DNA from: JBBDWK01 sp040902885
Lineage (GTDB): Bacteria > Acidobacteriota > Terriglobia > Bryobacterales > Bryobacteraceae
Length of the DNA stretch: 64,000 nt
Direction: 5' to 3'
Assembly (NCBI GenBank): GCA_040902885.1
Contig: JBBDWK010000037.1
Coordinates: 91,022-155,021 of the forward strand
The position numbers and the translations under genes are program-made. This document shows positions 50,974-59,342 of this stretch, piece after piece; the stretch's first letter is position 1; each line of letters opens with the position of its first letter. The notes under the pieces were generated by a model. That model worked only from the letters and a program-made list of their open reading frames with translations. It did not search any database and had not been told where the DNA came from.

Positions 50974-53900
50974 TCAAAAGGATAGCCGCGCTCCTATTTG
51001 GATCTGCCGGGCGGGAGCGGACGCGGTGATCAGGCCGTAATTGGCGTTGTCGATGTCCGCGCTCGCCGGCTGGAGGTAATTCACGTGATTGAGCGCGTTA
51101 TATCCTTCGAACCGGAGTTCCAGACGCATTCCCTCCTTGATGGGGAAGGACCGGAAGATGGAGAGGTTCGCATTCCAGTATCCCGGTTCACGGCTGGTAT
51201 TGCGTCCCAGGTTTCCGATGCCCGTATTGCTCGAGGGCCGGAACGGGAAACCGGGCGCGTTGGGCGCAATCAGCCACCGCCGTGCGGGGCCTTCAAAGCT
51301 CGGCGCCGCCACCTTGCCGCTCAGATTTCCGGGATCGACCGCGTCCGGCCGCTGCGCGGAGAGAATCAGGTTGGTGTTGGCCTGGCGGATGGTTAGAGGA
51401 AGACCGTGGGATGCCGATATCAGGCCGTTGATCTGAAAGCCCCCGAGGAGCAGAGAAGCCAGGCGGCTGTCCGAAAAGATCCGCTTGCCCCGGCCGAACG
51501 GAAGCTCGTAGACCACGCCGAGGGTGAACACCTGCGGCCGGTCCAGGCCCGATAGCGAACGCTCGATGCTGGCGAACTGCCACGGAATCTGAAACGAATC
51601 CGCGAAAGCCGATGCGTTATCGATGCTTTTTGAGAAAGTGTAGTTCGCGTCGATGCTCAGACCGGAGCTGAAGCGGCGGGTTAACTTGGCTTGCAGCGAA
51701 TTGTAGATCGCGTTGGCATCGTAGAAGACCGCGTTGAATCCGGAGAGGTTCGGGAAGGGCCGTACGCTCTGAATGGGCACACGGTTGATCACCACCTCCG
51801 CGGCACGCGAAAGATCCGGATTGTTTGCGGGCACGTTGCGCGAAAGGTGCAGGCTGCGGCTGCCGACGTAGCTGAGATCGATTACGGTGTTGAAGCCTAC
51901 CTCACGCTGAATGCCCAGGTTCCATTGCATGTTGTAGGGGATGGTATCGGCGGAGTTGTAGGTAACCGAGGATACGGGCAGAGGCCGCTGCGGGGTGGCG
52001 TCCGCAAACAACTCTATCGGGTCGGGAACCACTGGCGCCTGATCCACCGGGAACCCTTGCGCCAACGTGAAATTTTGGGCCGCGCCCACGCCGCGGTCTG
52101 GAAACACCTGACCCGTGGTCCAGCCCGGATACGCCACCAGTTCGCCGTTGTTCACCCAGAGGTTAGAGTGAAATACGGCGAAGCCGGAGCGGAGCACCGT
52201 CTTACTGTTGAGCGAATACGCCACGCCGAAGCGGGGAGAAATGTTCACGTAATCGTTCCGCAGATTCAAGTTGCGCGAGGCATTTCGGCCGGCGATAAGC
52301 AGGTTGCCGGTTGCCAGGTCCACCCGTGAATAGACATTGTTCTTGACGATCTGGTTGGTCTCGAATTCATAGCGCAGCCCCAGGTTGAGCGTGAGACGAT
52401 TGGTCGCCTTCCAATCGTCGTGGAAGAACAGGCCCAGATTGTAATTGACGCGATTGACGGGGATTTGCCGAACCGGGAAATCGGCCGTCTTGACAGCGCC
52501 CAGCAGAAGGTCGGCGAGAGCATTCACCGGATTGTTGCGGCCGGCGACGCCCTGGCCGGTGATTTCTCCGTTGAAGTTGTACGTTCCGCTGATGTCGTTG
52601 CCTGCCGTGTACCAGAATTGGTTTTGATAAAGCTGCGCTCCGAACTTAATGCTGTGCCGACCGCGAAGCCAGGACATGATATTGCTCGCGCTCGCCGGCT
52701 GGTGCACCCAATCCTGATAGCGTGCATCGCCGAAGATTCCGTATCCGCCGGAAATATTCACGCGGGGCAGGTTGGAGCCGACTTTGCGCTGAATCCCCAG
52801 CTCCTGGGTCACATCGAAGTCCGGATACCAGGGCTCGATTACGCGCGGATCTCGCTGGCCGCTCAGCAGAAGCTCGTTGGAAAGCGTGGGCCGCAGAAAG
52901 CGCGTGTAACCGAAGGTGGCGCGGCGGATGTTCCGGAAGCGCGGCCCGATCTCGCTGTTCAGCACGCTGTCGAAATCGCGCACCAGGTCGCGCGGGCCCT
53001 CGTTCACATGAGAGAACGTGAAGAAGAACTTGTTATTGCCGGTCGGATTGTAGTCGAGGCGCATGGTTCCGAAGTTTTTGTTGTCGCTCCTGCCGGCCTG
53101 CCGGATCCAGTTGTTGGTGCGGATTCCGAAGCGCGCATTCGGAATGCCTTCCGTGTTGGGCGCCGGGAAGAGCTGCATGAGCTTCTGCGCCGCCGGGTCG
53201 AGACGGTTCTGCGGAATCACGTTGCCGGCGAACGGCTGCCCGTTGAGCGGGTCATACACGGTCACGGGCACCGTACTGAAGTTGCCGCCCCGAAGGGAAG
53301 GCTCGGGAATGGTGCGAACCTTTTGAAGGGGGTCGCTGTCGCGGACACCTTCGTAGTTCACAAAAAAGAACATCTTCTTGTTCATTCCGGGAACCGGGCC
53401 GCCCAAAGCTCCTCCGAACTCGTTGCGGATCAGAACTCCCTTCGGCGTCCCCCGGGCATTGTTCTCCCAATTGTTTGCATACAGCACGTTGTTGCGATGA
53501 AACTCGTACAGCGCTCCGTGAAAATCCTGGGTGCCGGACTTTACCTGGAATGTGATCACGCCGCCGGAAGTTCGCCCGTATTCAGCCGAATACGTGCTGG
53601 CCAGCACCTTGAACTCTTGAATCGCTTCGATGGAACCGATGCGCTCGGCGATCCCTCCGATATGGGTGGTGGAAGCCCCGTCGATGACATAGGCGTTGCT
53701 GCCCTTGCGGCTGCCGTTCAGGCTCAGGTTGCCGGCGAAATCGAGGTTGCTGGGGTCGTCGCCGCCCGCCGAGACGCCTGGAGTGAGCGAAAGCAGAGCG
53801 TAGGGCACGCGGCCGTTCAAAGGAATGCTTTGGATGTCTTTGGCCGTGATGGTTTCACTGATCTCCGCGCTCTCCTGCTGGAGGGGCGTCGCCGCTGCGC

Positions 53901-54243
53901 GCACGTCCACCACCTGCTGCACGTCGCCCAGTTCCAACGTAACGTCCAGGCGCAGTCTCTGGGCGGTTTCCAGCGTCAGATCCAGCACCTGGTGCTTCTT
54001 GAATCCCTCGGCCTGAAATTCCGCCCGATACGAACCCGGCAGCAACGAGGGCGCAGTGTAGATTCCGCCGGCGTTCGACTGCGTCTTATAGACGATGCCG
54101 GTGGCGTTGTTAGTAATGGTGATGACGACGCCAGGCGCCACCGCGCCGGAAGAGTCGGTGACAATGCCGGTGAGGCTGGCTACGTTGGACTGAGCGAAGG
54201 CGGCTGCGCCGGCGAGGGAAAGCAGTGCAACGACGTGGAGCAT
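50974..54243 (-). CDS. TonB-dependent receptor with carboxypeptidase-regulatory domain (receptor 3)
   Basis: The product is 1089 residues from the ATG at 54243; AGGAGG lies 6 bases before it, whereas the ATG two codons earlier has no spacing. After the signal peptide (LHVVALLSLAGAAAFAQ) come the carboxypeptidase-regulatory domain (NVASLTGIVTDSSGAVAPGV, LPGSYRAEFQAEGFKKHQVL), the plug (SIPLNGRVPYALLSLTPGVS) and a barrel ending QIGARLSF. Expression should be set by the promoter and CTAACCGGTTAG operator just upstream. DUF6282 follows after one base. The same regulator is expected to control the MFS gene at 44360, so outer- and inner-membrane transport of one substrate appears to be coordinated. 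Confidence 0.93.
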   Translation of the reverse strand: MLHVVALLSLAGAAAFAQSNVASLTGIVTDSSGAVAPGVVITITNNATGIVYKTQSNAGGIYTAPSLLPGSYRAEFQAEGFKKHQVLDLTLETAQRLRLDVTLELGDVQQVVDVRAAATPLQQESAEISETITAKDIQSIPLNGRVPYALLSLTPGVSAGGDDPSNLDFAGNLSLNGSRKGSNAYVIDGASTTHIGGIAERIGSIEAIQEFKVLASTYSAEYGRTSGGVITFQVKSGTQDFHGALYEFHRNNVLYANNWENNARGTPKGVLIRNEFGGALGGPVPGMNKKMFFFVNYEGVRDSDPLQKVRTIPEPSLRGGNFSTVPVTVYDPLNGQPFAGNVIPQNRLDPAAQKLMQLFPAPNTEGIPNARFGIRTNNWIRQAGRSDNKNFGTMRLDYNPTGNNKFFFTFSHVNEGPRDLVRDFDSVLNSEIGPRFRNIRRATFGYTRFLRPTLSNELLLSGQRDPRVIEPWYPDFDVTQELGIQRKVGSNLPRVNISGGYGIFGDARYQDWVHQPASASNIMSWLRGRHSIKFGAQLYQNQFWYTAGNDISGTYNFNGEITGQGVAGRNNPVNALADLLLGAVKTADFPVRQIPVNRVNYNLGLFFHDDWKATNRLTLNLGLRYEFETNQIVKNNVYSRVDLATGNLLIAGRNASRNLNLRNDYVNISPRFGVAYSLNSKTVLRSGFAVFHSNLWVNNGELVAYPGWTTGQVFPDRGVGAAQNFTLAQGFPVDQAPVVPDPIELFADATPQRPLPVSSVTYNSADTIPYNMQWNLGIQREVGFNTVIDLSYVGSRSLHLSRNVPANNPDLSRAAEVVINRVPIQSVRPFPNLSGFNAVFYDANAIYNSLQAKLTRRFSSGLSIDANYTFSKSIDNASAFADSFQIPWQFASIERSLSGLDRPQVFTLGVVYELPFGRGKRIFSDSRLASLLLGGFQINGLISASHGLPLTIRQANTNLILSAQRPDAVDPGNLSGKVAAPSFEGPARRWLIAPNAPGFPFRPSSNTGIGNLGRNTSREPGYWNANLSIFRSFPIKEGMRLELRFEGYNALNHVNYLQPASADIDNANYGLITASAPARQIQIGARLSF

Positions 54244-54262
54244 GAGCATCCTCCTAATATGG

Positions 54263-54306
54263 CTAACCGGTTAGGCAGTTTACTCCCGCGCCCCTCTTTG
54301 TGTCAA
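54263..54306 (-). promoter_or_regulatory. promoter and LacI-type operator of TonB receptor 3
   Basis: On the minus strand TTGACA (54306-54301) and TAAACT (54282-54277) are separated by 18 bases. The perfect 12-base palindrome CTAACCGGTTAG lies at 54263-54274, two bases after the -10 box and so over the expected start site. It differs by one base from the operator at the MFS gene. The 163-bp interval also serves the divergent UlaG-like gene, which might be under the same control. Confidence 0.75.
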
Positions 54307-54406
54307 ACGCTCGCGCATTAGCGGTTCCCGTGCCGCCGGCCAGCGCAAGCACAACGCTCTCAAGCAGGCTGAAATCGGTGGAAATCCATTACAATAACCG
54401 GAGTTC

Positions 54407-55219
54407 ATGATCCAGCCGGTCAACAGCGGAAGGTCTCTGGTGCGGGAGATCGAGGGTTCCGATAGTCCAACGCCCAGGCTCTGGTGGCTGGGGCACAGCG
54501 GCTTCGCCATCAAATTCCGCAAAGCCATCCTATACGTGGACCCGTTTCTTTCGGATGCCTATCGCGACCAGCCGCGCGCGATGACCGCTCCCTTGCGTCC
54601 CTCGGAGATTGCCCACGCCGGTCTGATCCTGGCCACGCACAAGCACGCCGATCACCTGGACCCGTGCGCTGTCCCGGCCATGATCGCGGCTTCCCCGCGC
54701 GCCAAACTGGTCGTCCCGAAGAGCGTTGGCCGCCACGCGCACTCCATCGGCGTCCGTTACGACCGCATGGTCACCACGGACTCCGGCCTTCGCGTAGAGT
54801 ATCTGGACGACCGCATCTACGCCGTTCCCTCGGCGCACGAGTCGCTCGATTACACGCCGCTCGGCGGATATCCCTATCTCGGCTATCTCATTCGCTTCGG
54901 GTATTACACCATCTATCACGCCGGCGACTGCGTGCCTTACGCGGAGCTGGCTGACAGGCTGCGGCCTTACAACGTGACCGTCGCCCTGCTGCCCATCAGC
55001 GGCCGGCATCCGGATCGCCCGGGCAACTTCGAGATCCCCGAGGCCGCGCAACTGGCCGAGGATATAGGGGCTCGCTGGCTGGTTCCCATGCACTACGGCA
55101 TGTTCGCTCCGGGCGCGGCCAAAGAGAACCGGTTCGTCGAACACATGCTCGGCCAGCGGCCGTCGCAGCAATTCAAAATCTTCCAATGCGGTGAGGGATG
55201 GACCATTCCCTCCGAGTAA
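54407..55219 (+). CDS. UlaG-like metallo-beta-lactamase-fold hydrolase
   Basis: This 270-residue hydrolase has the metallo-beta-lactamase fold. LWWLGHSGFAIKF opens the domain. The metal motif is His78, His80, Asp82 and His83 in THKHADHLD, and later ligands are His and Asp in YYTIYHAGDCVPY and the terminal VPMHYGMF His. The closest family pattern is UlaG (L-ascorbate 6-phosphate lactonase) and its relatives. It may open a sugar lactone. It diverges from TonB receptor 3 and overlaps the second MFS gene by 22 bp, so hydrolase and transporter are one operon. Confidence 0.87.
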   Translation: MIQPVNSGRSLVREIEGSDSPTPRLWWLGHSGFAIKFRKAILYVDPFLSDAYRDQPRAMTAPLRPSEIAHAGLILATHKHADHLDPCAVPAMIAASPRAKLVVPKSVGRHAHSIGVRYDRMVTTDSGLRVEYLDDRIYAVPSAHESLDYTPLGGYPYLGYLIRFGYYTIYHAGDCVPYAELADRLRPYNVTVALLPISGRHPDRPGNFEIPEAAQLAEDIGARWLVPMHYGMFAPGAAKENRFVEHMLGQRPSQQFKIFQCGEGWTIPSE

Positions 55220-56436
55220 GCTCGCGTTACCGCTGGGTGATTCTCGCCCTGCTGTTCTTCGCCACAACCATCAACTACCTGGATCGCATCGTCTTCTCGG
55301 TCCTCATCCCCATAATCCGCGAGGAGATGAACCTCTCCGAACAGGATTACGGCAACCTTACGGGCGCGTTTCAAATCGCTTATACCGCCGGTTTCCTCAT
55401 CGCGGGCAAGTTCATCGACCGGTTCGGCACGCGCATCGGCTATGCGGTGTCGGTGATCTGGTGGTCCATCGCGGCTGGTCTGCACGCGCTCTCCCGGACC
55501 CCCGTCGAACTCGGCATCTGGCGCGCCATGCTGGGCTTCGGCGAAGCGGGCAACTTCCCGTCGGCCATCAAGGCCGTCGCCGAGCGCTTCCCGAAAAAGG
55601 ACCGGGCGTTCGCCACGGGCATCTTCAACGCCGGCACCAACGTGGCCTCCATGATCGGCCCGCCTCTGTTCGTGGCGTTGAATGTGAGGTACGGCTGGCG
55701 GACTTGTTTTGTCCTGACCGCCGCATCGGGCTTTCTCTGGCTGATCGCCTGGCTGGCGTTTTACCGCAAGCCCGGAAAGAACGAGTTCGACGAAGGAGAT
55801 ACGGGGAAAAAGGTCGGCTGGTTCGCGGCTCTCCGCCAGCGTCCGACTTGGGGCTTCGCGCTGGGTAAGTTTCTCACCGATCCCGTCTGGTGGTTTTATC
55901 TCTACTGGCTCCCGCTGTATCTCTACGACGTGCGCGGCTTCGACATGAAACAGATTGCGTGGGCGCTGCCGGTGGTCTACCTGATGGCGGATTTCGGAAG
56001 CGTGGGCGGCGGCTGGCTCTCCGGCTGGCTGATGCGGCGCGGCTGGAGCACGGCACGGGCGCGCCGCGCGGCCATGGGACTCTGCGCCTGCCTGATGCCA
56101 GTCGCCGCGATGGCCGTGTTCGCTCCGGGACCGGTGCTCACCATCGCGCTGGTGAGCATCGCCACGGCCGCTCATCAGGGCTGGTCCGCCAACCTGTTTA
56201 CCACGACCTCGGACGCTTTCCCCAGCGACACGGTGGCCTCGGTAACGGGCATCGGCGGATGCGCGGGAGGCCTGGGTGGATTTCTGTTTTCCTCCCTTCT
56301 GCCGGGGTTCGTAATCACTCACTTCGGCTACACGCCCATATTCCTGTTCATGGGCACGCTGCACCTGTGCGCGCTGGCGGGCCTCAGTGTTTTGCTTTGG
56401 CGGCCTGCACGTCCTTCGCAAGCAGCCGCGCGATAA
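55198..56436 (+). CDS. MFS transporter, ACS type
   Basis: This 412-residue transporter has twelve helices. Hallmarks are LALLFFATTINYLDRIVFSV in helix 1, the motif AGKFIDRFGTRIGY between helices 2 and 3, FGEAGNFPSAIKAVAERFPK in helix 4, and GIFNAGTNVASMIGPPLFV in helix 5, typical of hexuronate-type anion:cation symporters. It resembles the MFS gene at 44360 in class but not in detail. The start overlaps the UlaG-like gene by 22 bp. The last 53 bp overlap accC on the other strand. Confidence 0.92.
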   Translation: MDHSLRVSSRYRWVILALLFFATTINYLDRIVFSVLIPIIREEMNLSEQDYGNLTGAFQIAYTAGFLIAGKFIDRFGTRIGYAVSVIWWSIAAGLHALSRTPVELGIWRAMLGFGEAGNFPSAIKAVAERFPKKDRAFATGIFNAGTNVASMIGPPLFVALNVRYGWRTCFVLTAASGFLWLIAWLAFYRKPGKNEFDEGDTGKKVGWFAALRQRPTWGFALGKFLTDPVWWFYLYWLPLYLYDVRGFDMKQIAWALPVVYLMADFGSVGGGWLSGWLMRRGWSTARARRAAMGLCACLMPVAAMAVFAPGPVLTIALVSIATAAHQGWSANLFTTTSDAFPSDTVASVTGIGGCAGGLGGFLFSSLLPGFVITHFGYTPIFLFMGTLHLCALAGLSVLLWRPARPSQAAAR

Positions 56437-57766
56437 ACATGGTATCCATCCTGCCGGCTTGAAATTCCGGGTCCGCGAGGATGCGCTTGTGCAGCGGAAT
56501 CGACGTGTGGATGCCCTCGACGACGAACATGTCCAGCGCCCGGTCCATGCGGCGGATGGCTTCGGTGCGGTCTTCGCCGTGCGCAATCAGTTTGGCGATC
56601 AGCGAATCGTAATAAGGCGGGATCACGCCATCGGCGTAAGCGGCGGTGTCCACGCGAATGCCGATCCCTCCCGGCAGATTCAGTGCTGTGATCCGTCCCG
56701 GCGAAGGCGTGAACGAGACCGGATTCTCGGCGATGATGCGGCACTCGATCGCGTGCCCGTTCAACCGGATCGGCTGCGCGACGATGTCCTCAACCGGTTC
56801 ACCCGCGGCAATCCGGATTTGGGCCTTCACCAGATCGATGCCGGTAACCTGCTCGGTCACGGGATGCTCCACCTGGATGCGTGCATTCACCTCGATGAAG
56901 TAGAGTTTGCCGTTCTCGTCCATCAGGAACTCGACCGTGCCCGCGTTGGAATAACCGATGGCCGCCATGGCCTCCCGCAGCCGGTCGCTCATCACCTCGC
57001 GCACCTCGCTCGAGACGGAAGGCGAAGGCGATTCCTCGATCAGCTTCTGATGCCGCCGCTGGATGGAGCACTCGCGCTCGCCCAGCACCTCGACCTTGCC
57101 GTGCTCGTCCCCCAAAATCTGAAACTCTATGTGGCGTGGCGCGGCGATGTACTTCTCGAGATATACGTCCGGGCAGCTGAAAGCGGCTTCAGCCTCCTGC
57201 CGCGCGTTCTCGAACAGCGAAGGCATTTCCGAAGGAGCCGCGATCACGCGAATGCCTCTTCCGCCGCCGCCGGCCGAGGCTTTGACAATCACCGGATAAC
57301 CGATTTGTTCGGCGGTTTCCAATGCCTCTTCCGCGGTCTGCAGCACGCCGTCCGAGCCGGGCAGAATCGGGACGCCGGCCTCTTTCATAATCGCCCGCGC
57401 CCGTTCTTTCACCCCCATGGCGCGGATCACACTGGCCCTGGGTCCGATAAACCGGATGCCGCACTCCTCGCAGACCTCCGCGAAGCCGGGGTTCTCGCTC
57501 AAAAACCCATAGCCCGGATGGATGGCATCGGAGTCCGTAATTTCCGCCGCGCTGATGACCGAGGGGATGTCCAGATAGCTGCGGGAACTCTTGGCCGGCC
57601 CGATGCAGATGGCCTCGTCGGCGAAACGCACCGGCAAAGTGTGGCGGTCCGCCTCCGAATAAACCGCGACGGTGCGAATCCCCAATTCCTTACAGGCGCA
57701 GATGATCCGAAGAGCGATCTCGCCCCGATTCGCGATGAGAATTTTCTTAAAGGGGCCGGATGGCAA
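56384..57766 (-). CDS. accC: acetyl-CoA carboxylase biotin carboxylase subunit
   Basis: This 460-residue ATP-grasp carboxylase carboxylates the biotin on AccB, the first step of fatty-acid synthesis. The family start FKKILIANRGEIALRII is preceded by Pro rather than Met, so a start at TTG 57766 (giving PSGPFKKIL) is proposed; it overlaps accB by 20 bases. KASAGGGGRGIRV is the ATP glycine loop, IEFQILGDEHG and FIEVNARIQVEHPVTEQVTG are the catalytic and metal-binding segments, and the C-terminal domain is complete. The 3' end overlaps the convergent MFS gene by 53 bp, and its last residues (KDVQAAKAKH) are not conserved in the family. Confidence 0.96.
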   Translation of the reverse strand: MPSGPFKKILIANRGEIALRIICACKELGIRTVAVYSEADRHTLPVRFADEAICIGPAKSSRSYLDIPSVISAAEITDSDAIHPGYGFLSENPGFAEVCEECGIRFIGPRASVIRAMGVKERARAIMKEAGVPILPGSDGVLQTAEEALETAEQIGYPVIVKASAGGGGRGIRVIAAPSEMPSLFENARQEAEAAFSCPDVYLEKYIAAPRHIEFQILGDEHGKVEVLGERECSIQRRHQKLIEESPSPSVSSEVREVMSDRLREAMAAIGYSNAGTVEFLMDENGKLYFIEVNARIQVEHPVTEQVTGIDLVKAQIRIAAGEPVEDIVAQPIRLNGHAIECRIIAENPVSFTPSPGRITALNLPGGIGIRVDTAAYADGVIPPYYDSLIAKLIAHGEDRTEAIRRMDRALDMFVVEGIHTSIPLHKRILADPEFQAGRMDTMFIARLLAKDVQAAKAKH

Positions 57767-58211
57767 ACAAAGCCTCCCCGTACTCGACCGGCTGCCCGTT
57801 TGCAACCAGCTTGCTCGCGACAACGCCGGCGATCTCCGCCTCAATCTCGTTCATAAGCTTCATGGACTCAATGATGCAGAGCACTTTTCCGGGTTGTACT
57901 GCGTCCCCTATGTTGACAAAGGGAGGGGAGGCGGGCGAGGAGCCTTCGTAAAAGGTGCCTACGATAGGGGACTTCACGAAAACGAGATTGGCATCGGCTT
58001 CGGGGGCGGCAATATTAGGACTTGGCGGACCGGAAGTGTTAGCGCTCGCACCCTCCGGAGGCGGGAAGGCATAGGCGGCCGCCGCATATTCCTGGGGAAG
58101 CGGCAAAGCCCTTCGAATGCGAACCCTGTTTTCGCCTCTTTGCACTTCGAGTTCGGCGATGCCGGTGTCCGTTACAACCCTTATTAGCTCCCGAATTTCA
58201 TCGAGTGTCAT
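57747..58211 (-). CDS. accB: acetyl-CoA carboxylase biotin carboxyl carrier protein
   Basis: This 154-residue BCCP has an N-terminal dimerisation helix (MTLDEIRELIRVVTDTGIAE), a Pro/Ala-rich flexible linker at about 40-75, and the biotinyl domain 76-154. The biotinylated lysine is Lys118 in IIESMKLMNEIEAE; the residue before Met is Ser, a common alternative to Ala. The thumb FYEGSSPASPPFV, typical for AccB, is present. It carries carboxyl-biotin between AccC and the carboxyltransferase. accC follows on the same strand with overlap. A small hairpin lies upstream. Confidence 0.96.
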   Translation of the reverse strand: MTLDEIRELIRVVTDTGIAELEVQRGENRVRIRRALPLPQEYAAAAYAFPPPEGASANTSGPPSPNIAAPEADANLVFVKSPIVGTFYEGSSPASPPFVNIGDAVQPGKVLCIIESMKLMNEIEAEIAGVVASKLVANGQPVEYGEALFAIRPL

Positions 58212-58236
58212 GTGTGCCTAGCTTAACAAGAGTCGG

Positions 58237-58254
58237 GCGGCTCTGTTGAGCCGC
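58237..58254 (-). terminator. small hairpin between the peptidase gene and accB
   Basis: GCGGCTC (58237-58243) and GAGCCGC (58248-58254) form a perfect 7-bp stem with a TGTT loop, starting 8 bases after the peptidase stop codon on the minus strand. The following bases are only mildly T-rich. It may end the peptidase transcript or mark the accB leader. Confidence 0.45.
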
Positions 58255-58262
58255 AAAGACTT

Positions 58263-59342
58263 CTACAACTCGCGCAGTTCCTTGGGAGTGGGAGTCAGAA
58301 CCTCATGGCCGGTGGTGGTCACCAGGACGGTGTCCTCAATGCGCACGCCTCCGAATCCCCCCAGGTAGGCTCCCGGCTCGATGGTGATCGTCATTCCCGG
58401 TTCCAGGGTAGTCTTCTCCTTGCGGCCGATTCGGGGCGGCTCGTGGATCTCCAGGCCCAAGCCGTGGCCGGTGGAGTGGACGAAGGCTTTGTCCAGGCCG
58501 CGGGCCTTGAGAACCTGCCGTGCGGCGCGGTCCACGGAATGGCCGGAAACGCCTGGACGCACCGCATCCACTGCCGCAAGCTGGGATTCCAGGACGGCCT
58601 GGTACAGTTCGCGGACTTTCCTGGACGCGCGGCCGAGATGCAGCACCCGCGTCATGTCGCTGGCATAGCCGCCGAGCATGGCGCCCATGTCGATGAGCGT
58701 CAGGCCGGCCTGGAGCCGCTCGGGCCCGGCCTGGGCATGCGGCAGGGCGGAGCGGGCGCCAGCCGCGACTATGGTGTCGAAGGACGGCTTTTCCGCTCCC
58801 AACAGCCGCATCCGGTATTCCAGTTCGGCGGCCACTTCCCCCTCCCGCATGCCCGGCCGGATGCAGGGAAGGACCTCCTCGAAGGCCCGCGAATTCAATA
58901 GCACGGACCGCCGGATGCGCTCGATTTCGTCCTCCGACTTGACCATGCGATGTGTCTCCACCAGCGGCCCCAAAGGATGCAACGAGACGCCTAAGGGCAA
59001 ACTCCGCTTGAGGTGTTCGTAGGCTTCGAAAGAAAGGCGCGCCTTCTCGAATCCCAACCGGCGGACGTGGTAGCGGCCGAGAGCGGCCACGACCTTCGGA
59101 ATCAGAGGGCCTTTACACACTCGAACCGGGCAATCCACTTCGCGTGCGGCCTGAATTTCGTAGCGGGGATCGGTGAAGAAAACGGCGCGATCCGGCATCG
59201 CCAGCAGCATGCCGTTGCTGCCTGTAAAGCCGGTGAGGTAACGGATGTTGGGCAGAGACGAGACCAGGAGCGCGTCCAGCTTGTTCGGGGCAACCTCCGC
59301 GCCCAGCCGGATCCTGTGCCGGCGGGCCGGATTATCGGGCAC
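58263..59342 (-). CDS. M24 family Xaa-Pro peptidase (prolidase-like)
   Basis: This 359-residue protein has a creatinase-like N-terminal domain (LDALLVSSLPNIRYLTGFTGSNG) and a pita-bread catalytic domain. The five metal ligands are visible as Asp in LIDMGAML, Asp in GGYASDMTRVL, His in STGHGLGLEIHE, Glu in TIEPGAYL and Glu in VRIEDTVLV. It removes amino acids in front of proline from short peptides in the cytoplasm. The length fits the PepQ/YpdF-type group. It overlaps the upstream lipoprotein gene by 11 bp. In many genomes such a gene sits beside accBC, as here. Confidence 0.93.
   Translation of the reverse strand: MPDNPARRHRIRLGAEVAPNKLDALLVSSLPNIRYLTGFTGSNGMLLAMPDRAVFFTDPRYEIQAAREVDCPVRVCKGPLIPKVVAALGRYHVRRLGFEKARLSFEAYEHLKRSLPLGVSLHPLGPLVETHRMVKSEDEIERIRRSVLLNSRAFEEVLPCIRPGMREGEVAAELEYRMRLLGAEKPSFDTIVAAGARSALPHAQAGPERLQAGLTLIDMGAMLGGYASDMTRVLHLGRASRKVRELYQAVLESQLAAVDAVRPGVSGHSVDRAARQVLKARGLDKAFVHSTGHGLGLEIHEPPRIGRKEKTTLEPGMTITIEPGAYLGGFGGVRIEDTVLVTTTGHEVLTPTPKELREL

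Noticed and set aside
52420..54321. 633-residue plus-strand frame opposite TonB receptor 3
   Set aside because: The receptor is intact on the minus strand with a promoter, ribosome site and signal peptide; the plus frame is a shadow.
55093..56586. 497-residue minus-strand frame opposite the second MFS gene
   Set aside because: Low-complexity Arg/Gln/His-rich translation without domains; the MFS gene on the other strand is clear.
56387..57856. 489-residue plus-strand frame opposite accC
   Set aside because: AccC is one of the most conserved proteins here, and the opposite frame has no features.
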